Positions 47,001-54,645 of a DNA stretch of 64,000 nucleotides are shown here, in pieces. The stretch comes from Isosphaeraceae bacterium. GTDB lineage: Bacteria; Planctomycetota; Planctomycetia; Isosphaerales; Isosphaeraceae. The first letter of the stretch is position 1; each line of letters begins with the position of its first letter. Location: assembly GCA_026004735.1 (NCBI GenBank), contig BPJS01000001.1:3297641-3361640 (forward strand), read 5' to 3'. Made by a program: the position numbers and the translations under genes. The notes under the pieces are model-generated. The model was not told the DNA's origin. It ran no database searches and saw nothing but the letters and a program-made list of their open reading frames with translations.

Positions 47001-47241
47001 CATCCAACAAAAACATCACCGTCAACGCCTCATTCCGCCGCACCCCCCGCGCATCGGCCAACGCCAGAACCAACAGCACCACCACCACCGCCCGCAACCC
47101 GACCGTCCCCGCTCGCCGAACCGCTCCCAGCCCGCTGAGCCCCCGCAACCCCACCCAAACCACCGGCACCAGCAGCACCAGGCCCACCAGCCACCACGGC
47201 CGCCCAAACGTGATCGGAAGCCTTGACAACAGCTCTCCCAT
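44095..47241 (-). CDS. Large membrane protein with von Willebrand A-like domains
   Basis: A 1048-residue protein. Two helices at the start (PWWLVGLVLLVPVVWVGLRG and VGLRAVVVVLLVLALADARG) are followed by a first VWA-like region (TVMFLLDVSESVPGEWQSAS) and then a glutamine-amidotransferase/VWA-type region (AQIQMLETNCHDLGAGLIMI, GGPNSFGAGKW, and a second VWA with HFIVISDGDPTPPTPQTI). A helix near 890 (AAKALWPLLLFWASLLFLG) leads to a cytosolic Arg/Glu-rich C-terminus. It fits the DUF1355-type, YegL-like partners of MoxR. The ATG at 47241 is preferred, with GAGGGG before it, 11 bases after the NHL gene stop; a TTG at 47256 would overlap it. Confidence 0.85.
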   Translation of the reverse strand: MGELLSRLPITFGRPWWLVGLVLLVPVVWVGLRGLSGLGAVRRAGTVGLRAVVVVLLVLALADARGVRRNEALTVMFLLDVSESVPGEWQSASLDFVNRAVERYRRKVPGDWAGVIAFGWEPRVEVPPMPDPPPLARIENRIEGDATDLAAALKLALATFPEETARRIVVVSDGNENRGRALEQALVAAGLKVQIDVVPIEYRYDDEVLVEKVAVPPDAKQGDTVEVSVVLRAAAPTRGTLQVYQRVGGRTVPVQSEPVPVGLERGVNVRTLRQRIDEANFYTFTAEFVPEAGSGDQRRLNNAADGFVYARGSAHVLLIEGSRGEHEELVQALRSKQMQVTTLTAPTVTSTGIESGDPLPSELAELQPYDAVILANVPRDSFTDAQIQMLETNCHDLGAGLIMIGGPNSFGAGKWVRTPVEQALPVEMEIKDQKIVGKSAVVMVMHASEIPEGNYWQKVVCQQALKTLSPYDMAGVLYWQGQEAWLFTLQNIGERMASMLRAIDRMIPGDMPDADPSLQMGLGALRRSDAMTKHFIVISDGDPTPPTPQTIAQLRSNKITVTSVLVAAHGGDVMGASWMQNLAQQTGGRFYNVQNPKALPRIYQKEARLISRPLIYEREAPWRLTVNTPDADSELISGLSAESLPAVSGIVLTSRKENPLVKTPLASPQPGGQFNPVLAHWTYGLGRAVAFTSDAGRKWATAWPTWEGYTAFWWQVVRWALRPLDDRELTLSLRRENGTIKVVVDALDQEDQFVNYLQFQGVVVRPELDGEGRPRKQVIPIVQTAPGRYEGVIEGVEARGNYFVSLGYVGADGKTGLISGGVSVPYSEEYRELRSNAAALEDLARATGGRVHRWVARADGRGVDLERTLDGADVFRRDPGMVQPQAAKALWPLLLFWASLLFLGDVAIRRLAPDVRRWARALADGWTRLRGAEVPERVEYMEKLRGSKAAARAELERARAAVRFEPPVIEGGPEAEGREGQLEGRRSRAMESLEAAESPRAGWKRPPTAPPPAALEPSAGESYTERLRQAKQRAWRERGRGDSDAEQG

Positions 47242-47252
47242 CCACCCCTCGC

Positions 47253-48227
47253 TCAACCCGTCCCACCAAACCGAAACCGCTGCACCCGATGATTCCCCGA
47301 ATCAATCACATGCACCGCCCCCGTCGAGTCCACCCCCACCCCACAGGGATTGTCTAGCCGCCCCCACTCCCTCCCAGGACCGCCCCAGACCCCCAGCCCC
47401 CGGCCCTCCTCATCAAACCGCTGGACCCGACTGTTGCCATACTCGCATACCACCAGCGTCCCATCCGGTAAAAACGCCAGGTCAAACGGATACGCCAACT
47501 GCCCCCCACGCACCCCTCGACTCCCCCACATCCTCACCAACCGACCCTCCCGGTCAAAAACCTGAATCCGGTGATTTCCCGCATCGGCCACATAGAGCAG
47601 CCCCGCCCGGTCAAACCCCAGCGCCCGCGGCCGCAAAAACCGCCCCGGCTCAAACCCATGCCCCCCCCACTGCCGCAAAAACCGCCCCTCCGGATCAAAC
47701 ACCTGAATCCGGTCATTCTCCCCATACTCAGCAACATAAAAACATCCATCCTCATCCAACACCACATCCGTTGCATACCCAAACCGCCCCGCCCCAGTCC
47801 CCTGAACCCCATCTCCGATCTGGCCGAGCAACTCCCCCCGCTGGTCGTAAATCAAGACCCGGTAAAAATGCGTATCCGCCACCAACACCCGACCCCAACG
47901 ATCCACCGTCACCCCGCTCGGACCATCCACATTCAGCCCCGGCGTCCGCCAACCCCACAAATACGCCCCATCGCGATCAAACACCTGTATCCGATCCGTC
48001 AGATCGGCAATGTACAGCCGATCCAACCCATCCAACGCCACCGCCCGCGGCCGATGCAGCCGCCCCGGCTTCACCCCATGCACACCCCAGACTCGCTCCG
48101 GCGCATCCGCCGGGGCCTTCGCCTCAGCCTCGATCGAACAACCCGCCAAAATCCCCAGCCCCGGAACCCCAAGCAGTCCAAGGCCCGCACCCAGCACCTC
48201 GCGTCGTGAGCGCGCCATCGCCATCAT
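47253..48227 (-). CDS. Six-bladed NHL-repeat protein, probable Tat lipoprotein
   Basis: A 324-residue protein, first gene of the MoxR operon. The N-terminus has a twin arginine (ARSRREVLGAG), a hydrophobic stretch and a lipobox ending ILAGC with Cys30, so it is probably exported by Tat and lipidated. Six NHL blades follow (about 50-320), each with a pattern such as RPRALGFDRAGLLYVADAGN followed by HRIQVFDREGR. NHL propellers bind proteins or glycans, and some are enzymes. The run GGGGGGAGAG lies 10 bases before ATG 48227. The VWA gene starts 11 bases after its stop. Its presence in this operon is not part of the standard MoxR set. Confidence 0.85.
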   Translation of the reverse strand: MMAMARSRREVLGAGLGLLGVPGLGILAGCSIEAEAKAPADAPERVWGVHGVKPGRLHRPRAVALDGLDRLYIADLTDRIQVFDRDGAYLWGWRTPGLNVDGPSGVTVDRWGRVLVADTHFYRVLIYDQRGELLGQIGDGVQGTGAGRFGYATDVVLDEDGCFYVAEYGENDRIQVFDPEGRFLRQWGGHGFEPGRFLRPRALGFDRAGLLYVADAGNHRIQVFDREGRLVRMWGSRGVRGGQLAYPFDLAFLPDGTLVVCEYGNSRVQRFDEEGRGLGVWGGPGREWGRLDNPCGVGVDSTGAVHVIDSGNHRVQRFRFGGTG

Positions 48228-48662
48228 CGACGAGCAACTCTCCCCCCCCGTGATGTTCCCCCGCTTCAGCCCCCAACCCCGTCTCAATCTCGGACAACTG
48301 TAACCGTCACAACGCGGATCTCGCAAGTTCGCCGCTCTGACCCTCACGCCTCGGCCCACCCGGCGCGCCGCTTCCGCCAGACCAGCCGCGACCAGCTCCG
48401 CCGACCCTCGCGCCAACCCCGGCTTGCCCGCCTTGATCCCGACGGCCGCGACCCCATGCTCCGCCTTTTCGCCAGCGCCGCTGACCCATTAGCCCACCAC
48501 GGTCACCGGGCCGACGTCATTCGCCTCCGCGATCTGCCCATTCCCGCCCACCGCCGCCCGATGCGTCCACATCGATCGCACCCTCAGCGCCGGCCGTCCC
48601 CGGCTCTCCCCAACGGCCCCTCTACAACGCGCTTGGAACCCCGATCGCGGCGACGATCCGCC
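48228..48662. other. Intergenic region without a convincing gene
   Basis: Short frames on both strands here are Arg/Pro- or Gly-rich and lack any domain or signal, so I accept none. The stretch should hold the promoter of the NHL-VWA-MoxR operon; a TTGTGA/GATTGA pair with 17-base spacing on the minus strand near 48280-48310 is the best, weak candidate. Confidence 0.4.
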
Positions 48663-49688
48663 TCAACGCTCCCATATCAACCGAAACCCAATCTCGGGAA
48701 ACGACCCCTCCGCGTCGTCCCGCAGCCCAACCCCAAATTGGGCCTTCAACCGCTTCGACACCTCCAGATGAGCCTGCGGCATCAGCAGAAACTCGCTCGG
48801 CCCCCGCAACTGCCGTGAAAAGTTGGTCTCCACCCCTAGTACCAGCCGTTCCGTCACATTCGCAAACAGGCTCAGGTTGACAATGAGATCCGTCCCACGC
48901 CGGGGCGGCTCATCCGAAAACGGGAAAATCTGCGGCCCCACGCTCATGCCCCACATCGAAAACAGACTCCAGGTCTCGTCCAGCCTCAGCCCGGCCAGGT
49001 AAAGACCCGTCGGAATCCAGTCTCCCGTGCGCAGGTCGTAGTACAGAATCCCCTGAGTTCCATGAATGAACGCGTCGTCCAGCGCCGTCCCGAAGGTGTA
49101 TTGCGCTGCGGCCTTCAGCGCGGCGATCGACGTGTTGAAAATCGGCACCTCAAACTCCACCCCAAACCCATCCCAGGGCACCCACTCCACTTCAGGAGCC
49201 CACTCATACTTCGGCTTACCCGACTGGAACGGCGCGATACTCAGAACGTTCACCTCGAACTCGCCACGCCGTGCGCCCAGCCCCCGCACCAGGTCGAAGA
49301 TCATCGGCTCCGGAATCCTCGGCCCGTCCCGCGCCTCGATATCCCGAACCAAAGCCGGGTCCGGACCTCCATACTCAATCGGTGGATCCTCGACCATGCC
49401 CAGCAACGAGTCCTGGCCTTCCCCGACCACCATCGGGACCGAACCCTCCCCACCCAGTTCGATCGTCCCCAGCTGCGCCCGAACCACCGCGGCATCGAAC
49501 TGCGCGGCCACCCCAAACGGACTGGCCAACCGGTTGGACGTGGCCGTTAGCAGCCGCAGCGCCTGCCCCGGCAGCTCCTCGCCCTCCACCCAATCACCCA
49601 GAACCAGAACCACTAGCCCCCAAGCCACGCCCAACACGCTCTGGCCTCGGAGTCTACGACCTCTGATCCCCCTGCCGTCCCACCCCAC
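48663..49688 (-). CDS. Outer-membrane-type beta protein
   Basis: A 341-residue exported protein starting at GTG 49688, with a signal peptide (about 1-36; VLGVAWGLVVLVLG core). After a region of unclear fold (40-150), the rest alternates polar and aromatic residues in short strands with acidic turns (GVEFEVPIFNTSIAALKAAA, AGLRLDETWSLFSMWGMSVG, LIVNLSLFANVTERLVLGVE, LKAQFGVGLRDDAEG) and ends IGFRLIWER. This is the look of an outer-membrane barrel that reports or transports small molecules. No family name is certain, and it stands alone. Confidence 0.65.
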   Translation of the reverse strand: MGWDGRGIRGRRLRGQSVLGVAWGLVVLVLGDWVEGEELPGQALRLLTATSNRLASPFGVAAQFDAAVVRAQLGTIELGGEGSVPMVVGEGQDSLLGMVEDPPIEYGGPDPALVRDIEARDGPRIPEPMIFDLVRGLGARRGEFEVNVLSIAPFQSGKPKYEWAPEVEWVPWDGFGVEFEVPIFNTSIAALKAAAQYTFGTALDDAFIHGTQGILYYDLRTGDWIPTGLYLAGLRLDETWSLFSMWGMSVGPQIFPFSDEPPRRGTDLIVNLSLFANVTERLVLGVETNFSRQLRGPSEFLLMPQAHLEVSKRLKAQFGVGLRDDAEGSFPEIGFRLIWER

Positions 49689-49810
49689 TCCCGAACCCCG
49701 CGCGCAGCGCTTGCGAACGCCCCTGAGGATCGCCCGGGGGCGGCACCTGACTACCCAATCAAGCCCGGTCTGTCGAGCCCACTTATCCCCCCGCCGCCAG
49801 AGCCGAGAGC

Positions 49811-50674
49811 TTAGAGCCAGACTTTCACCCGACCCCTGAGCCGCTCCGGCAGCCGCCGCTCGACAATCCTCTGAATCGCCTCACTCGGCAGCCGCGTGCT
49901 GAAATGCGACGCGATGATCCACTCGTTCTCAAACCGCCCCGCCCGCGCAGCAATATCATCAAGATGCATATGTCCATACTTATGAATCACATCCGGCCGC
50001 TCGGTCTTCGCCACAAAGGTCATCTCCAGAATCAAGATCTCGGCCCGGTAGGCGTCCCCCATCGCGTCCAGGCCCTCCGGCGCCGTGTCGCCCAGATAGG
50101 CCACCTTCGGAATCCGAATCTCCGCCGCGACCTCCACTCCCCCCAGCCGCAAGTCCCGGATCTGCTCACCCGTCAACGCCTGATATTCCGGCTTCAACTT
50201 ACGCCGCCGCTCCCACACCACGTATCCCAACGATGGAATCGTGTGCCGTGTCGCGCCGGTCGTCACCACCAGCTCCCGCGATAGCTCCACCTCCTGCCCC
50301 GGCTTCAGTCCCACCAACTTGACCGGCAGCCGCCCTCGATCGAGCCGCTCCACCGCCCGCAGCAGCCGCTCCACCCCCTCCACGGCCTCGGCCGGTAGAT
50401 AGATCGTCGGCGGCTCCATCTTCATCAGCCGCCGACGTGCCACCAGCACCGGCAGCGCCGCGACATGATCCAAGTGCGTATGCGAGACAAACCACGTCGG
50501 CGTACTCATGAACGACCACGGCTGCAAACCCAAATCAAATCCCAGTTTCAACTCCGGCACCCGCCAGTACGTCTGCACCGCCGCCCGTGAATACCCCTCG
50601 ATCGTCAGTCCCTTGTGGTTCATCCTCCGCACCGGCGCGTTGTCCACGGCCACCTCGATCGATTCCACCATCAT
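49811..50674 (-). CDS. RNase Z-like metallo-beta-lactamase-fold protein
   Basis: A 287-residue cytosolic hydrolase. The metal-binding motif HTHLDH (in WFVSHTHLDHVAALPVL) begins near residue 65; a third ligand histidine is expected in TTGATRHTIPSLGY; later metal-site segments are VAYLGDTAPEGLD and the final HFSTR. This layout is the RNase Z / ElaC-type branch (tRNA 3' processing) or its cousins with unknown substrate. The exosite arm that RNase Z uses to hold tRNA was not recognised. ATG 50674 is preferred to a GTG at 50686. A GTG or other start is possible. Confidence 0.82.
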   Translation of the reverse strand: MMVESIEVAVDNAPVRRMNHKGLTIEGYSRAAVQTYWRVPELKLGFDLGLQPWSFMSTPTWFVSHTHLDHVAALPVLVARRRLMKMEPPTIYLPAEAVEGVERLLRAVERLDRGRLPVKLVGLKPGQEVELSRELVVTTGATRHTIPSLGYVVWERRRKLKPEYQALTGEQIRDLRLGGVEVAAEIRIPKVAYLGDTAPEGLDAMGDAYRAEILILEMTFVAKTERPDVIHKYGHMHLDDIAARAGRFENEWIIASHFSTRLPSEAIQRIVERRLPERLRGRVKVWL

Positions 50675-50776
50675 CCCCCCATCCACGCCTCAGCCTCCTC
50701 GTCCCAGCCATTCACCATCGCGAGGCCAAAAAGACCTATATTAGCCCAGATTGCCTCCTCCACGGTACTCCAGACC

Positions 50777-51928
50777 ATGACCTGCCCCATCACCCGCGTC
50801 TTTGGCCCCGCCTATCTCGACCGCGTCCTCCGGGTCGATTCACCCCTCCGCCCCACCGGCGAGCCTCCCATCGACGGCAGCGCCGAGGCCCTCGCCAGCC
50901 ACGCCCCTCAACCAACCCCCGGCCGCCTGACTCTAATCCCCGCCCACGGCCCCCCACTGACGATCCAGACCCCAGCCCTCTGGCCCGGCCCCACCGGCAC
51001 TTTCCCCATTGCCACTCCACCTGGCTTCTTGCCCTCCACCCCATCGGCCCGACTCGTTCGAGCCACCGCCTGGCTCGACGACCTCGGCGGCATGGGCGCC
51101 GGCTTCGCGGCAGCGCTCCGCGGAACCTTGACGTCCGCGCTCGGGCCTCAGCACGACCCCATCTCCGACTCGATCTCCACCCTCCTCCAGTCCTATCAAA
51201 TCTCTCACAACCCCGCTCGCATCCCCGACCGCGCCGCGGACTGGACCCTCCTGGTCACCTCAGGTCCCCACGGCGACAAACTCGCCGTCGGCTTCCGCGG
51301 CTGCCACGCCGCCCTCTCCCCAGCCACCCTCGCCCAGGTCGATCTCGATCCCCAGCTCGACCTGCTTGTTGTCGCCGGCCTCTCCACGGCGCAATCTCTG
51401 TCGCTGCTGACCCGAGCCGCTCCCCGCACCCTCCGCCTCCTCGCCCCGTCGATCCGCACTCTCCGCGACCTCGTTCCGCCCCTCTCCGACCTTGCACCCC
51501 ACCTCGACCTGCTCTCGTGCAACCACGCCGAGTGGACCGCCATCCCGCCCGACACCCAAGCCCGACTCCGCGCCCTCATCCCGCTGATCGCCGTCACTCT
51601 CGGGCCACGCGGCGCCCGTCTGCTCCTCGGCGACCAGCAGCTCGAAATCCCCGCCTTTCCCCGCACCCACCCCCCCCGCGACACCAATCGCGCCGGCGAG
51701 GCCTTCGCCTCCACCCTAATTGCTCGCCTCTGGCTCTCCGGCTGGCGCCGCGGCCAGCCGCTCCGACCCGGCCCACTCCGCTCCGCCGCCCAGGCCGCCA
51801 CGGCCGCCGCCGCCCTCGTGCTCGACCTCGACCGCTTCGGTTTTCCCACTCCAGCCGACATCGACTCCGCACTCGACCGCGGCTTCATCGCCGAGCCAGC
51901 ACACCCAACCGATCAACCTTCCGCTTGA
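50777..51928 (+). CDS. PfkB-family carbohydrate kinase-like protein, altered catalytic motif
   Basis: A 383-residue cytosolic protein. The start (VFGPAYLDRVLRVDSPLRPT) resembles the ribokinase N-terminal sugar-site strand (Gly-x-x-x-x-Asp). A C-terminal ATP-site motif (ITVTLGPRGARLLLGDQ in form IAVTLGPRGARLLLG) is followed by PRDTNRAGEAFASTLI, which corresponds to the PfkB signature DTxGAGDxF. The usual catalytic Asp is Glu and the Gly before Ala is Arg. It may be an inactive or specialised relative. No sugar-metabolism genes are adjacent; the gene is divergent from the metallo-beta-lactamase gene. Confidence 0.65.
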   Translation: MTCPITRVFGPAYLDRVLRVDSPLRPTGEPPIDGSAEALASHAPQPTPGRLTLIPAHGPPLTIQTPALWPGPTGTFPIATPPGFLPSTPSARLVRATAWLDDLGGMGAGFAAALRGTLTSALGPQHDPISDSISTLLQSYQISHNPARIPDRAADWTLLVTSGPHGDKLAVGFRGCHAALSPATLAQVDLDPQLDLLVVAGLSTAQSLSLLTRAAPRTLRLLAPSIRTLRDLVPPLSDLAPHLDLLSCNHAEWTAIPPDTQARLRALIPLIAVTLGPRGARLLLGDQQLEIPAFPRTHPPRDTNRAGEAFASTLIARLWLSGWRRGQPLRPGPLRSAAQAATAAAALVLDLDRFGFPTPADIDSALDRGFIAEPAHPTDQPSA

Positions 51929-52045
51929 CCGCCCCCGCGCCGACCCACTCCTCTCCGTCTCCACGCCTCCGGCCTCGATCCGCTCCGCAGTCCCCAGTCC
52001 CCAGTCCGCTCACCCTCAATCGTCCTCTTAACTCCGCCGCCCCCT

Positions 52046-53236
52046 TCACAACCGGTCCAACGCCCCACGCAGTTCGTCCCACAAATCCTCGACGTCCTCC
52101 AGACCCACCGAAATCCGCACCAGCCCCGCCGTGATCCCCTGCCGCGCCCATTGCTCGGCACTCTGGTTGCGGTGGCTCGTCGTCGCCGGATGACTCAGCG
52201 TCGTCGCCGTATCGCCCAAACTCGGCGCAAACGGGATCGCCCCAGCCAAACCCCGGATCAACCGATCCGCCGACTCACGCCCTCCCACGTCGATCGTCAC
52301 CATCGCCCCAAACCGCCCGCCCAGCACCCGCTCTGCCCGGCGATGATCCGGATGACTCGGCAGCCCCGGATAATGCACCCGACCAACCGCCCGATGCCCC
52401 TCCAACCGAGCCGCCAACTCCAACGCCGTCGCACAACTCCGCTCAACCCGCACCGCCAACGTCGCCAGCCCGCGCAGGCACAACCAGCATTCATACGGAT
52501 TGGCCGCCATGCCATACGTCGACCCAGTCGCCGCGATCGACCCAATCGCCTCCGAATCCCCCGCGATCACCCCCAGGGTCAAGTCGCTGTGCCCTCCCAG
52601 AAACTTGGTCGCCGAATGCGTCACCAGCGCCGCCCCCAACTCCAGCGGCCGGCACAACAACGGCGCAAAGGTCTGATCGACGATCAACGCCGCCCCAACT
52701 CCGCCCGCCACCTCCGCCAACCCCCCCACATCCGCCAGCCGTACCAGCGGATTCGACAGCGTCTCGGCAAACACCACTCGCGTCCGCTCCCCCACCACCG
52801 CGCGGAGCGTCCCCGCGTCGGTCGCATCAAACCGATCCACCTCGACCCCAAACCGCCCCAAATGTTCCACCAGCCGGCCCGTCTTCCCATAGACCCCTTC
52901 GGCCAGCGCCACCCGGTCCCCCGACCGCACTAGCGTCAACAGCGCGGCCGCCTCGACGGCCATCCCCGACGACCCCGCCCACGCCGACTCGCCCCCCTCC
53001 AGCGCCGCCACCTTCACCGCCAACTGGGCCCCGTTCGGATGCCCATCCCGGCCATACACAAACCCCCCCAACCCGCCTTCATACAGCCGATCCACCTGGT
53101 CCAACGACGCAATCCGATACACCACGCTCGGCTCCAACGCCGGAACCAGCGGCTTCGTCGCTGACTCCACCGGTCCCGGCGCCCGTGCGCAGACCGTCTC
53201 CTCCCGCCAACCCTGATCCTCACTCAAACCGCTCAC
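52046..53236 (-). CDS. Cys/Met-metabolism PLP enzyme (gamma-synthase/lyase family)
   Basis: A 396-residue fold-type I PLP enzyme. Lys211 lies in VTHSATKFLGGHSDLTLG, the family Schiff-base site; Asp187 is in IVDQTFAPLL; FVYGRDGHPN holds the Tyr-Gly-Arg that clamps phosphate from the neighbouring subunit; and GSSGMAVEAA is the phosphate loop. The C-terminus (LVRISVGLEDVEDLWDEL) is typical. Members include cystathionine gamma-synthase, gamma-lyase and O-acetylhomoserine sulfhydrylase, and motifs alone do not separate them. The GTG at 53236 overlaps the upstream PP2C stop by four bases (GTGA); a GTG at 53242 is also possible. Confidence 0.9.
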   Translation of the reverse strand: MSGLSEDQGWREETVCARAPGPVESATKPLVPALEPSVVYRIASLDQVDRLYEGGLGGFVYGRDGHPNGAQLAVKVAALEGGESAWAGSSGMAVEAAALLTLVRSGDRVALAEGVYGKTGRLVEHLGRFGVEVDRFDATDAGTLRAVVGERTRVVFAETLSNPLVRLADVGGLAEVAGGVGAALIVDQTFAPLLCRPLELGAALVTHSATKFLGGHSDLTLGVIAGDSEAIGSIAATGSTYGMAANPYECWLCLRGLATLAVRVERSCATALELAARLEGHRAVGRVHYPGLPSHPDHRRAERVLGGRFGAMVTIDVGGRESADRLIRGLAGAIPFAPSLGDTATTLSHPATTSHRNQSAEQWARQGITAGLVRISVGLEDVEDLWDELRGALDRL

Positions 53237-54513
53237 GACCACTCCTGGCTCAACATCTCCTTACGGTGCACCCGACCGGCCAGTCCCAGGAGCGTCGCCG
53301 CTTCTCCCAGACACTCCAACGCACCCCGCCAGTCCTCGCCCTTCGCTCGCTCCTCGGCCAGCTTCCGCCATCGCGTCAATTCCGGCCAGTCCACCGGCCA
53401 GGTCTGCTCAACCGCCATCGCTTGTGCAGACCGCACCAAGGCCCCGATCCCCTGGACCAACGCCCCATCCAACGGACACTCCTCCGTCTGATAAGGCTCC
53501 CGCGGCTCAGCAACCGCCCCGTTCCGGTTCCGCAACGATCCCAGCCACCCAGCCAAAAACGACCCCCGACCCTTACGCCCCACCGGCTCCTGCGCTTGCT
53601 CCTGACCCGGCTCGACCCACGGCCCAATCCGCACCACCACCACCGAGATGTTGTCCGTCCCACCCCGCAGATTCGCCAACGGGATCAAATACTTAACCGC
53701 CTTCTCCGGATGGAAATTCCCCACAATCGCCCCAATCTCCCGATCGGTCACCATTCCCGAAAGACCATCCGAGCAAATCACAAACACATCGCCTCGCTCG
53801 ATCGCCAGCGGACCCTCAATGTCAACCTCCACGGTCGGCTCCGGTCCCAGACTCCGCGTTATCACGTTCCGCGGATACGCCCGCTGCGCCTGCTCCGGCG
53901 CCATATGACCCTTACGCACCAGCTCCCAGACCAGACTGTGGTCAAACGACAACTGGTCAATCCGCCCCCCCCGCACCCGATACACCCGCGAGTCGCCCAC
54001 ATGGGCAATCAACGCCCCGGCCGGCAACAACACCAGCGTCGAACACGTCGTCCCCATCCGATGAAAATCGGGATTCGCCGCCGCCTTGTTGTAGATCTGC
54101 GCCCCCACATCCTGATACGCCCGCGTCAACGCCTCGGCCGGCGGCGTGTTCCTCATCTTGTTGTAATTGTGCGGGATGTAGTCGCAGGCCAGCTTGCTCG
54201 CCAACTCCCCCACCGCATGGGCGCCCATCCCATCGGCCACCATGAACAAATGACCCCGGGCCTTGAACGACTCAGCATTCGGCGCCCGAACCACCGCCAC
54301 ACTGTCCTGGTTGTTCGTCCGCCGCATCCCCGTGTCGGTTGCCGAAGCCGCGACAATCGGATCATCCCAGTTCACGATAACAGCCCGTCGCACACCCGGT
54401 TCAACGCGAATCGACGGCGGCGCAACCGCCAACCGGCCTGGCCGCCCCAGAACACCCGCGGGCAGCTCCTCCTCGCCGGGGCGTTTGACATGTTTTTCAT
54501 TATTTGTCACCAT
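53233..54513 (-). CDS. PP2C-family protein phosphatase
   Basis: A 426-residue cytosolic phosphatase. The PP2C domain spans about 45-310 and shows the expected metal aspartates: TNNQDSVAVV, FMVADGMGAHAVGELAS, MGTTCSTLVLLPAGALIAHV followed by GDSRVYR, SDGLSGMVTDREI and GGTDNISVVVV. After 310 is a linker (QEQAQEPVGRKGRGSF) and a helical tail (TRWRKLAEERAKGEDWRGAL). It has no membrane anchor. It opposes Hanks-type kinases; the only one in the window is at 5-7 kb. The ATG at 54513 is chosen over an upstream start at 54588. Overlap with the PLP enzyme gene indicates co-translation. Confidence 0.92.
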   Translation of the reverse strand: MVTNNEKHVKRPGEEELPAGVLGRPGRLAVAPPSIRVEPGVRRAVIVNWDDPIVAASATDTGMRRTNNQDSVAVVRAPNAESFKARGHLFMVADGMGAHAVGELASKLACDYIPHNYNKMRNTPPAEALTRAYQDVGAQIYNKAAANPDFHRMGTTCSTLVLLPAGALIAHVGDSRVYRVRGGRIDQLSFDHSLVWELVRKGHMAPEQAQRAYPRNVITRSLGPEPTVEVDIEGPLAIERGDVFVICSDGLSGMVTDREIGAIVGNFHPEKAVKYLIPLANLRGGTDNISVVVVRIGPWVEPGQEQAQEPVGRKGRGSFLAGWLGSLRNRNGAVAEPREPYQTEECPLDGALVQGIGALVRSAQAMAVEQTWPVDWPELTRWRKLAEERAKGEDWRGALECLGEAATLLGLAGRVHRKEMLSQEWS

Positions 54514-54645
54514 GCCAACCCTGTCAAACCAGTCTCCATCCACCGCTGCATCCAGGCGACGTCCGCCCCGCCCAACCCGCTCCTCCATCTCTCCTTACGC
54601 CGCCTTCTTCGGTTGTGACGTCCGCGCCGCCCCTCCTTGACCATC

